From: Alphaproteobacteria bacterium
GTDB taxonomy: Bacteria > Pseudomonadota > Alphaproteobacteria > UBA9219
Reading direction: 5' to 3'
Assembly: GCA_031291435.1 (NCBI GenBank)
Contig: JARLJC010000370.1
Location: 109,101 to 173,100 of the forward strand
DNA: 64,000 bases
Made by a program: the position numbers and the translations under genes. Shown in pieces: positions 50,153-57,884 of this stretch. A model generated the notes under the pieces. The model made no database searches and was not told the DNA's origin. It was given only the letters and a program-made list of their open reading frames with translations. Positions within the stretch are counted from its first letter, which is position 1, and each line of letters opens with the position of its first letter.

Positions 50153-50214
50153 GTCCAGCGATTCACGTCTTTTATCGAAGCGCACGTCGCTTCGATAAAA
50201 GACGATCGCGGACT
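50153..50214. repeat. palindrome family 1, copy D (minus orientation)
   Basis: On minus: AGTCC-GCGATCG-TCTTTTATCGAAGCG-ACGTG-CGCTTCGATAAAAGA-CGTGAATCGC-TGGACT; inner arms perfectly complementary. Confidence 0.9.
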
Positions 50215-50779
50215 AGCGGCTTTGCCGCACTTCGCGGATTTCGGGGATATGGTGGCGCAGCATGCTTTCGACCCCGGCTTTCAGCGTCATCGCCGAACTC
50301 GGGCAACCGGCGCATGAGCCTTTGAGATTCAGCGTGACGATACCGTCTTCATAGCTTTCGAAGGTGATGTCGCCGCCATCCTGCGCCACGGCAGGGCGGA
50401 TTTTGTGATCGAGCAGATCACGGATTTTGGCGACCACCGGCCCCTCATTGAGAGGATCACCGTCGCCCGCGACTTCGCCCAGAATGGTTTCGCCTGCCGC
50501 AATCATAGGCTTGCCCGAACTGAAATGCTCCATGATCGCTGTCAAAACCGGTGGTTTCATGGTGGCCCAGTTTTTGGCTTCATCCTTGGTCACGGTGATG
50601 AAATCCTTGCCGAGAAACACGCCGCGCACGCCCTCAATGCCGAACAGGCTGTGCGCCAGCGGCGATTGCGATGCGCCATCTTCCGACACGACTTCAAGCG
50701 TTCCCTGGCCCATGACATCGCGTCCGGGCAGGAACTTCATCGTGGCGGGATTCGGCGTTTCCTCGGTCTGGATGAACAT
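50213..50779 (-). CDS. NifU-family Fe-S scaffold protein (NfuA-like)
   Basis: MFIQTEETPNPATMKFLPGRDVMGQGT..IRPAVAQDGGDITFESYEDGIVTLNLKGSCAGCPSSAMTLKAGVESMLRHHIPEI. Confidence 0.94.
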   Translation of the reverse strand: MFIQTEETPNPATMKFLPGRDVMGQGTLEVVSEDGASQSPLAHSLFGIEGVRGVFLGKDFITVTKDEAKNWATMKPPVLTAIMEHFSSGKPMIAAGETILGEVAGDGDPLNEGPVVAKIRDLLDHKIRPAVAQDGGDITFESYEDGIVTLNLKGSCAGCPSSAMTLKAGVESMLRHHIPEIREVRQSR

Positions 50780-50805
50780 GGCGGTCTCTCCTATGTGTTT
50801 TGAAG

Positions 50806-50925
50806 CTGGAGAAGAAGGAGGGATAGAAAGGGGCTGGAGGGTATCTGGCAAACAACCGATAGGCGGCATGCCGGTTGTCCCTCCAGCCCCTCTCTATCTC
50901 TATCTTCCTCTATCTTCCTCTCACT
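50806..50925. repeat. palindrome family 2, copy 3
   Basis: GGATAGAAAGGGGCTGGAGGG...CCCTCCAGCCCCTCTCTATC with loop AACCGATAGGCGGCATGCCGGTTGT homologous to the loop of copy 2. Confidence 0.9.
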
Positions 50926-51847
50926 TCCCCTTATATATCTCGACCAGTTGATCGAGAAGCTTCATCGCTTCGTCGCGCGGACGCTGGAAGCAGTTGCGGC
51001 CGATGATCGAGCCGTTGCCGCCGCCCGCATGAATGGCGCGCGCATCTTCCAGAACGCTGTCGGCGCCCTTGGCGGCACCGCCCGAAAACACGACGATGCG
51101 CTTGTTGTTGAAACAGCATTGCATAATGTGCTTGACGCGCTCGGCCTGCGTTGCAATCGGAATCTTCTTCTCTTCATAAACCTTCTTGGCTTCTTTTTGT
51201 TCCAGATGGGCCGAAGGCAGTTTCACCTTGATGATGTTGGCGCCGAGCAAGGCGGCCATATGCGCGCCATAGGCGATCACATCGACCGCGAGTTCTCCCT
51301 CCTTGGTGACTTCGCCGCCGCGCGGATAGGACCAGAGAACGACCGCCAAACCCTTGGCCTTGGCTTCCGCCGATAAGTCGCGGAATTCTTCATACTGGTT
51401 ATACATCGCATCCGAACCCGGATAGATGGTGAAGCCGATCGCCGCGCAGCCGAGGCGCAGCGCGTCGCAAACGCTCGCCGTCACGGCCTGATCGGCGTTT
51501 TCTTTCTGGCGCGACAGGCTGTTGGCGCTGTTCATTTTCAGGATGGTGGGGATGGCGCCCGCAAAAGTGTCGGCTCCGGCGGCCAGCGAACCTAACGGCG
51601 CTGCATACGCGCTCAATCCGGCATCGATGGCGAGCTGATAATGATAATGCGGGTCGTAGGCTTCGGGGTTCATGGCAAAGCTGCGCGCCGGGCCATGCTC
51701 GAAACCCTGATCGACCGGCAGGATCACCATATGGCCGGTATTGCCGAGGCGGCCTGCCGTCAGCATCCGGGCGAGATTAGCCTTGGTGCCGGGCGTTTCG
51801 CCTTCATACCAGCTCAGGATTTCACGGACGCGGCGCGACAATTTCAT
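50921..51847 (-). CDS. class I fructose-bisphosphate aldolase
   Basis: RVREILSWYEGETPGTKANLARML..ILPVDQGFEHGPARSFAMNPEAYDPHYHYQLAIDAGLSAYAAPLG..GAAIGFTIYPGSDAMYNQYEE. Confidence 0.93.
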   Translation of the reverse strand: MKLSRRVREILSWYEGETPGTKANLARMLTAGRLGNTGHMVILPVDQGFEHGPARSFAMNPEAYDPHYHYQLAIDAGLSAYAAPLGSLAAGADTFAGAIPTILKMNSANSLSRQKENADQAVTASVCDALRLGCAAIGFTIYPGSDAMYNQYEEFRDLSAEAKAKGLAVVLWSYPRGGEVTKEGELAVDVIAYGAHMAALLGANIIKVKLPSAHLEQKEAKKVYEEKKIPIATQAERVKHIMQCCFNNKRIVVFSGGAAKGADSVLEDARAIHAGGGNGSIIGRNCFQRPRDEAMKLLDQLVEIYKGK

Positions 51848-51977
51848 CGGGTAACCTCTTTATGTGTGGAAAGCGCCCTCTTGATAGCCAACAAGGGCGA
51901 TTTTGTCCATGTGCCTTGCATTTATGCCTATGCCCTCATAGAATCGCGGCAGCTGTCATCCGGGAGAGGAGAAAAGA

Positions 51978-52352
51978 ATGCGTTTTGCCGCTTTCGCGCT
52001 TATGGGGATAGGCCTCTCCCTCGCCGCGCTTCCGGCCCATGCGGAGGGCAGCGGGTTCGTGTTTAACGGATTTTTCTGTCCGCAACAGGTGGCCTGTAAT
52101 CCCGGGGACCCGAGTTTTCCCGCCACGCATGACCTGATTTCAATGGTTAGCGCATGTGTCGTGCAGAACCTGTCGGTTAGGCCTGGCGGTACCTATTTTA
52201 ATGAGATTGCCGGTCTTAATAGCAATGGCTGCCTGACGGCTGAGTCAGAAAATTTTCCGGTTGTCGCCGGGACGCGTTCGGTGCCGATCTGTTGCGTTAC
52301 GCAGATTCCCGAAGGCGGCTGTGCCGTGCATTGCCGCGTGCAGATCCAGTAA
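51978..52352 (+). CDS. secreted Cys-rich small protein
   Basis: Signal peptide MRFAAFALMGIGLSLAALPAHAEG; eight Cys in the mature part. Confidence 0.7.
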   Translation: MRFAAFALMGIGLSLAALPAHAEGSGFVFNGFFCPQQVACNPGDPSFPATHDLISMVSACVVQNLSVRPGGTYFNEIAGLNSNGCLTAESENFPVVAGTRSVPICCVTQIPEGGCAVHCRVQIQ

Positions 52353-52372
52353 AAACCGGAATTGGCGGTTTC

Positions 52373-53782
52373 TCAGGGGGCTGTGCCGCGATGCTCGAGC
52401 TTGTCGAGCCGTGCCGTCTGATCGCGTAACTGCGCGCGCAGATCGTCATTCTGGTGTTTGAGTTCCTGCACCGAGCCGATCAGCGGCCCGATCAATCCGT
52501 TATAATCGACATATTTGCGACCGTTATGATTCTCCACCAGATCGGGGTAGATCGGCTCCAGCTGTTGTGCGGTAACGCCCATGCCATGGCTATTGGTGTC
52601 TTTATACATGAAGGCGACCGGGTCGATCTTCATGACATGGTCGAGCGCGCCGGTAATCGGGTGAATGTCGGTTTTAAACCGCGCATCGGAAGTTGGAAAA
52701 ACCTTGATGGCATAAACTGCCCCCTTAATGACGTTGATATCGCCCTGATTGATAACCATCACCGGCGGGCAATTGGCATTGGTCAGCGACGAGCAGGCGC
52801 TATTGTTAAGGCTGATAAGGGAAGGCGCGCCGTTGGTGGTAAGCGCGGTCGTCAGAGAGATCTGCGACGGGGCCAGCGTGCTGGGCGGGCCGTTGCCGTC
52901 GATATAGCCGCTTTGCAGATGGATCGAAGGGCCGGTCGTGCTAAGCGCGGTAGCCGCCAGTTTCGTTCCCATGAAGATATCGGTCATCATGGTGTTGTCG
53001 GTATAGGTGCTGTCGCCGGTGATGACGTTGCGCGCCAGCCATTGATTGTTGCTGTTGCCGGTGGTCGAAGAGACAAAAGTGCGCGCCGCGATGCCGCCTT
53101 TTTGCACCTGCGCCGCGGGGAAGCCGTATCCGCTCGGCCCTGCCGCCGTAACATCGCTAATCTGCCAGGCCCCCAGCGCGCCGCAGGCGGCAACCGCCGA
53201 GGCGGCCGCGGTGCAAACCGCGCTCGAATAAACAAAGCCGCCATCGCCGCCGATCAACCCCGATATACGCCCTCCATCGACATCCGCGATGACGGTGCCG
53301 CCGCTGGTCGTAATCATGAACGAGTAATTGACGGGGTAGGTGCCGCCTCCGGTGTTGTCCTTAAGGACGCGGATATTATAGGTCTGGCCATAGGAATTGG
53401 TCGTCGCGCTGGTGAATCCCGTCGGCAGGTAGTTACAGAATTGCTCGGCGTTGGCCATTGCGGCATCGGCCTTGCACAGGGTCACATTGGTGCTCGCGGC
53501 ACCGGGCAGCGGCAGGGCTTGAGTGGCATTTGCGAGCATCTGTTGCATCCACCACTGACCGCCATGGCCGGTAACGGGTACCGTCGTATCCGCGAGAAAA
53601 CCTTTGACCGCATTGATCAGCGCGATCTGCTGCTGCGCCGTGGCCTGATCCTTGGATTGCTGGTTGCCGGTCGACATCAGCCGCCACAGCCCCGCCGACA
53701 TCACGCCGACGACGCCGAGAACGATGGCCAGCTCGATAAGCGTGAAACCGCGGCGGCGGTTGAGAAATTTGTGCGCCAGCAT
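52373..53782 (-). CDS. PilV-like type IV pilin with C-terminal S74 (chaperone of endosialidase) domain
   Basis: Prepilin signal RRRGFTLIELAIVLGVVGVMSAGLWRLM; PilV-like middle (LPTGFTSATTNSYGQTYNIRVLKD..ADVDGGRISGLIGGDGGFVYSS..GAWQISD); S74-like C-terminus TSDARFKTDIHPITGALDHVMKIDPVAFMYKDTNSHGMGVTAQQLEPIYPDLV..DYNGLIGPLIGSVQELKHQNDDLRAQL. Confidence 0.85.
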   Translation of the reverse strand: MLAHKFLNRRRGFTLIELAIVLGVVGVMSAGLWRLMSTGNQQSKDQATAQQQIALINAVKGFLADTTVPVTGHGGQWWMQQMLANATQALPLPGAASTNVTLCKADAAMANAEQFCNYLPTGFTSATTNSYGQTYNIRVLKDNTGGGTYPVNYSFMITTSGGTVIADVDGGRISGLIGGDGGFVYSSAVCTAAASAVAACGALGAWQISDVTAAGPSGYGFPAAQVQKGGIAARTFVSSTTGNSNNQWLARNVITGDSTYTDNTMMTDIFMGTKLAATALSTTGPSIHLQSGYIDGNGPPSTLAPSQISLTTALTTNGAPSLISLNNSACSSLTNANCPPVMVINQGDINVIKGAVYAIKVFPTSDARFKTDIHPITGALDHVMKIDPVAFMYKDTNSHGMGVTAQQLEPIYPDLVENHNGRKYVDYNGLIGPLIGSVQELKHQNDDLRAQLRDQTARLDKLEHRGTAP

Positions 53783-53865
53783 TTTTTCTCCTCATACGCA
53801 GTTATTTGCGGCGCGATCTTTCAATCAGGCCGGCCCGGGGCAGAAAATCATTTCCTGATTTAAGG

Positions 53866-54540
53866 CTACTCTGCCGTCGAGATAATGGCAACCGATCCGT
53901 TGGGGATCGAGGTGGGAACGACATAAGCGAGAGTCGAACTGACGGTATTGGTGGCGGCGTCGGTCACGGTGGTCGCTTTCGAGGTGGCGGTCAGCGTGCC
54001 GCCCTGCACGGTGCCGTAGGTCAGCGTCGGCGAGCTGTTGCGATGCAGCTGGTTGAGCAGATCGCTGGTCGTGAATCCCGACGAAGCGCCGTTGGACAAA
54101 GTCAGCTGGCCCTGGCTGTTGGGCGCGGCATAGGTAAGCACATAGGTGACGGCGTTGGGCGCGCCGACGAAAGGCAGCGACTGGAACACCACCGAATAAA
54201 AACCGTAAACCGATTGATAGCCCGGCGGCAGCGATACCGTGCCGGTCGGCGTCGTATTGGTGCTGATCGTCAGATTGCTGGCGATGCCGCCGATTTTGCC
54301 GCTGCAGGTCGCCAGCGGATTGTTGCCGCCGGTGACGACAGGCGTCAGGCTGCAGCCGGTGGTCGAAAAACTGGTGGGCGGATTAACCAGGGTCTGTTTC
54401 AGCGCGATGCTGTGCCAGGTTTCCATGGTGTCGGCCAATGTCGTCTGGGCATTGGCGATCTGCGCGCTTTGCAGGCTGACGACCTGCGCGAACACGCCCA
54501 TCACGGACAAAGCCAAAGTGACGAAGACCACTAAAAACAT
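53866..54540 (-). CDS. PilM-like (R64 thin-pilus type) membrane-anchored protein
   Basis: Single N-terminal TM MFLVVFVTLALSVMGVFAQVVSLQSAQIA; C-terminal VPTSIPNGSVAI; directly upstream of the PilV-like gene. Confidence 0.5.
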   Translation of the reverse strand: MFLVVFVTLALSVMGVFAQVVSLQSAQIANAQTTLADTMETWHSIALKQTLVNPPTSFSTTGCSLTPVVTGGNNPLATCSGKIGGIASNLTISTNTTPTGTVSLPPGYQSVYGFYSVVFQSLPFVGAPNAVTYVLTYAAPNSQGQLTLSNGASSGFTTSDLLNQLHRNSSPTLTYGTVQGGTLTATSKATTVTDAATNTVSSTLAYVVPTSIPNGSVAIISTAE

Positions 54541-54718
54541 CGAAAACCCTTATGTCATAGGTCTTGTTTCAAACTATACTTTACGGGATTTAGGATAAAA
54601 ATCGGTTAAGGCGGGGATAAGGACCGGACAGGGTTAAGGGCGTCCTAACCATATTCTCTTTAATTTCGGCAAGCACCTGTTGTAGCTTGATTCTCCGTTC
54701 CAACGAGTGCCCTGCTGC

Positions 54719-55543
54719 ATGAATTTTTCCTTTCTCCTCAATCGCTTCGACAGCGCCAATCTGCGCCTGCGCGTTCTTTCCTCGCTTATTCTCGCCCCCC
54801 TGACGCTGTTTGTGGTCTGGATGGGCGGCTTTACCTATGACGCGCTGGTGACGGCTGCCGTGACGCTCGGCTTGTTCGAATGGCTGCGCATGGCCTGCCC
54901 CGGCGCAAAGCCGCGTTTCACCGGTGCGGCCTGTCTGATGCTGGTCGCGATTATGGCGGGCGGCATCATCGTGTCGCCTTCCTTCGGCGCGGCGCTGGGC
55001 GCGGGGGTGATCCTCATTTTGTCGATTGCGGCGTCACGGCCCCTCGCGCGCGGCGGGGCCCTGGGGCTGGCTTATATGGGCGGCAGCGGGCTGGCTTTGC
55101 TGGCGTTGCGCCACACTTCCGTGACCGGCACGGGGCTGGTGTTTTTTCTGCTGGTGTCGGTATGGGCCACCGATATCGGTGCTTTCGCGGCGGGCAGGTT
55201 GATCGGCGGCCCGAAGCTCGCGCCCTCGATCAGCCCCAGTAAGACATGGGCTGGACTGTTCGGTGGTATGGCGTCGGCGCTGGTTCTGGGTTATTTTGCC
55301 GCGACGGTTCTGGGCGCGGCGCGGCCATCGGTGGCCTGGGGGCTGGCGCCCGCATTGGCCGTCATCGCCCAGCTGGGCGATCTGTTCGAATCGTGGATCA
55401 AGCGCCGCGCGGGCGTGAAGGATAGCGGCGACCTGATACCGGGGCATGGCGGCGTCCTCGATCGTATCGACGGGCTTGTCATTGCCGCCATGGCGCTGGC
55501 TTTGTTTCAGTCGATCATGGGCGACGTGATCAATTGGTGGTAG
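54719..55543 (+). CDS. cdsA: phosphatidate cytidylyltransferase
   Basis: VWATDIGAFAAGRLIGGPKLAPSISPSKTWAGLFGG..AQLGDLFESWIKRRAGVKDSGDLIPGHGGVLDRIDGL. Confidence 0.95.
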   Translation: MNFSFLLNRFDSANLRLRVLSSLILAPLTLFVVWMGGFTYDALVTAAVTLGLFEWLRMACPGAKPRFTGAACLMLVAIMAGGIIVSPSFGAALGAGVILILSIAASRPLARGGALGLAYMGGSGLALLALRHTSVTGTGLVFFLLVSVWATDIGAFAAGRLIGGPKLAPSISPSKTWAGLFGGMASALVLGYFAATVLGAARPSVAWGLAPALAVIAQLGDLFESWIKRRAGVKDSGDLIPGHGGVLDRIDGLVIAAMALALFQSIMGDVINWW

Positions 55544-55551
55544 GAGAGAGT

Positions 55552-56736
55552 ATGAGTAGCGTTCAGCAAATGAAACCGGCGCATGCGCGTCGCAAAATCG
55601 CCATTCTCGGTTCGACTGGCTCGGTAGGCCAGCAGACCATCGACCTGATTGCGCGCGCGCCAGACGCCTATGAAGTCGTCGCGCTGACCGCCAACAAAAA
55701 TGCCGTCAAACTTGCGGAACAGGCCAAGGCTTTGAACGCGCAGATGGCGGTGGTGGCGGATGAAAGCCAGTATCGGGCGCTGAAAGATGCTCTGGCGGGT
55801 AGCAACGTGAAGGCCGCCGCCGGTGCGCAGGCCGTGGTCGAAGCCGCGCAGGCCGACAGCGACTGGATCATGTCGGCGATTGTCGGGGCCGCCGGGTTGC
55901 CGGGAACATTGGCTGCCGCGCGGCGCGGGGCGACGATCGCCTTCGCCAATAAGGAAACTCTGGTCTGCGCCGGGCCTTTGATGATGAAACTGGTAGCCGA
56001 ATGCGGCGCGACTTTGCTGCCGGTCGATAGCGAGCATAACGCCATCTATCAGGTTTTCGATTTCGATCATCCCGAAGGTATCTCGCGTTTAATTTTAACC
56101 GCCTCCGGCGGGCCGTTCCGCTCCACTTCGCGCGAAGAGATGGCCAAAATGTCGCCCGAACAGGCGGTCAAACATCCGGTCTGGAGCATGGGCGCGAAAA
56201 TTTCCATCGACAGCGCCACTTTGATGAACAAGGCGCTCGAAGTGATCGAGGCGCATTTTCTGTTCCAGATGCCGCCCGAGAAAATCGACGTGCTGGTGCA
56301 TCCGCAATCGGTCATTCACAGCATGGTGGAATATCAAGACGGGTCGGTGCTGGCGCAGTTGGGCTCGCCCGATATGCGCACGCCGATTGGATATTGCCTG
56401 GCATGGCCTGAACGCATGCAGACGCCGGCACCGCGTCTCGATCTGGCGAAGCTGGGCCAGCTGACATTTGAAAATCCGGATCCCGTGAAATTCCCGGCGC
56501 TGCGTTTCGCCAAGGAAGCGATGAAGAAAGGCGGCACCGCCCCCGCCATGCTCAGCGCCGCCAACGAAGTCGCGGTGCAGGCTTTCCTCGATAAACGCAT
56601 CGGCTTCCTCGACATCGAACGCATCAATGAAACGGTACTGAGCGAATCCAATGTCGCGCCGCTGACCGATCTCGAAATTCTGGCCGAAGCCGACGGCGCC
56701 GCCCGCGCCCGCGCGGCGGAACTGATCAAGCCATGA
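55552..56736 (+). CDS. dxr: 1-deoxy-D-xylulose 5-phosphate reductoisomerase
   Basis: RKIAILGSTGSVGQQTIDLI..FANKETLVCAGPLMM..LPVDSEHNAIYQ..LTASGGPFRSTS..KISIDSATLMNKALEVIEAHFLF. Confidence 0.97.
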   Translation: MSSVQQMKPAHARRKIAILGSTGSVGQQTIDLIARAPDAYEVVALTANKNAVKLAEQAKALNAQMAVVADESQYRALKDALAGSNVKAAAGAQAVVEAAQADSDWIMSAIVGAAGLPGTLAAARRGATIAFANKETLVCAGPLMMKLVAECGATLLPVDSEHNAIYQVFDFDHPEGISRLILTASGGPFRSTSREEMAKMSPEQAVKHPVWSMGAKISIDSATLMNKALEVIEAHFLFQMPPEKIDVLVHPQSVIHSMVEYQDGSVLAQLGSPDMRTPIGYCLAWPERMQTPAPRLDLAKLGQLTFENPDPVKFPALRFAKEAMKKGGTAPAMLSAANEVAVQAFLDKRIGFLDIERINETVLSESNVAPLTDLEILAEADGAARARAAELIKP

Positions 56737-57884
56737 CCAACGCCGCGCCCGATTTCGCCGATAATGCCCGCGTCGCCGGCGGAAAAATCATCCCCGTCGA
56801 TGTCGCGCATGCGCCCTACGATATCGTTATCGGGCAAAGCATCCTGTCGGAATCCGGCACGCTGATCCGTTTGCGCATGGGCGCGCGGCGTTGCGTGATC
56901 GTGACCGACAGCATTATCGAACCTTTGTACCGTGCACGCCTTGAAGCCGTTCTGGCCGCCAGCGGCCATGATGTGCGCGGCGCTTTCGTGGTGCCTGCGG
57001 GCGAGGCCAGCAAGGATTTCGCCCATCTGCAATATTTGTTAGAGCGCATGCTGGAGGCCGGTGTCGATCGCAAAACCTTGGTGATCGCGCTGGGTGGCGG
57101 CGTGGTCGGCGATCTGGCAGGATTGGCCGCTTCGCTTCTGATGCGCGGCATCGATCTTGTGCAAATTCCCACCACGCTTTTGGCGCAGGTCGATAGCAGC
57201 GTCGGCGGCAAGACCGGCATCGATACCGCGCATGGCAAAAATACCGTCGGCACTTTTTATCAGCCGAAACTCGTGATCGCCGATGTCACCTTGCTCGACT
57301 CGCTGGCCGCGCGCGAAATGCGCGCCGGTTATGCGGAAGTGGTGAAATATGGGCTGATTGCCGACCCGGCTTTCTTCCGCTGGTGTCAGGCGCATGGCGG
57401 CCAATTGCTGGCGGGCGATCATGAATCGCAGATTTATGCGGTGGGTGTCAGCTGCGCGGCCAAGGCCAAAATCGTCGCCGATGACGAACGCGAAAGCGAC
57501 AAAGGCTCCCGCGCTTTGCTCAATTTCGGCCATACCTTCGGCCATGCGCTCGAATCCGCGACCGGTTACGGCAATCTTCTGGTGCATGGCGAGGCGGTCT
57601 CCATCGGCATGGTCATGGCGCTGCGCCTGTCGGTGGAAATGGGCCTGTGCCCGGCCAAGGATTACGAAGAAGCGCGCGCGCATCTGGCCAGCGTCGGTTT
57701 GCCGGTCAAGCCGCCTGCTTTCGCTTACGATATCGACCGGCTGATGGAATTGATGGCGCAGGATAAGAAGGCCACCGGCGGCAAATTGACGCTTATTCTG
57801 GCGCGCGGTATCGGGCAGGCTTTCGTCAGCCGCGATGTCGATCCGGCGCAAGTGCGCGCTCTCTGGAAGGAATTTCTGGTATGA
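56733..57884 (+). CDS. aroB: 3-dehydroquinate synthase
   Basis: VIALGGGVVGDLAGLAASLLMRGIDLVQIPTTLLAQVDSSVGGKTGIDTAHGKNTVGTFYQPKLV. Confidence 0.97.
   Translation: MTNAAPDFADNARVAGGKIIPVDVAHAPYDIVIGQSILSESGTLIRLRMGARRCVIVTDSIIEPLYRARLEAVLAASGHDVRGAFVVPAGEASKDFAHLQYLLERMLEAGVDRKTLVIALGGGVVGDLAGLAASLLMRGIDLVQIPTTLLAQVDSSVGGKTGIDTAHGKNTVGTFYQPKLVIADVTLLDSLAAREMRAGYAEVVKYGLIADPAFFRWCQAHGGQLLAGDHESQIYAVGVSCAAKAKIVADDERESDKGSRALLNFGHTFGHALESATGYGNLLVHGEAVSIGMVMALRLSVEMGLCPAKDYEEARAHLASVGLPVKPPAFAYDIDRLMELMAQDKKATGGKLTLILARGIGQAFVSRDVDPAQVRALWKEFLV

Noticed and set aside
52373-54540. Shufflon (invertible pilV segments)
   Set aside because: No recombinase gene and no repeated inversion sites were seen around the PilV-like gene; only a single C-terminus is present.
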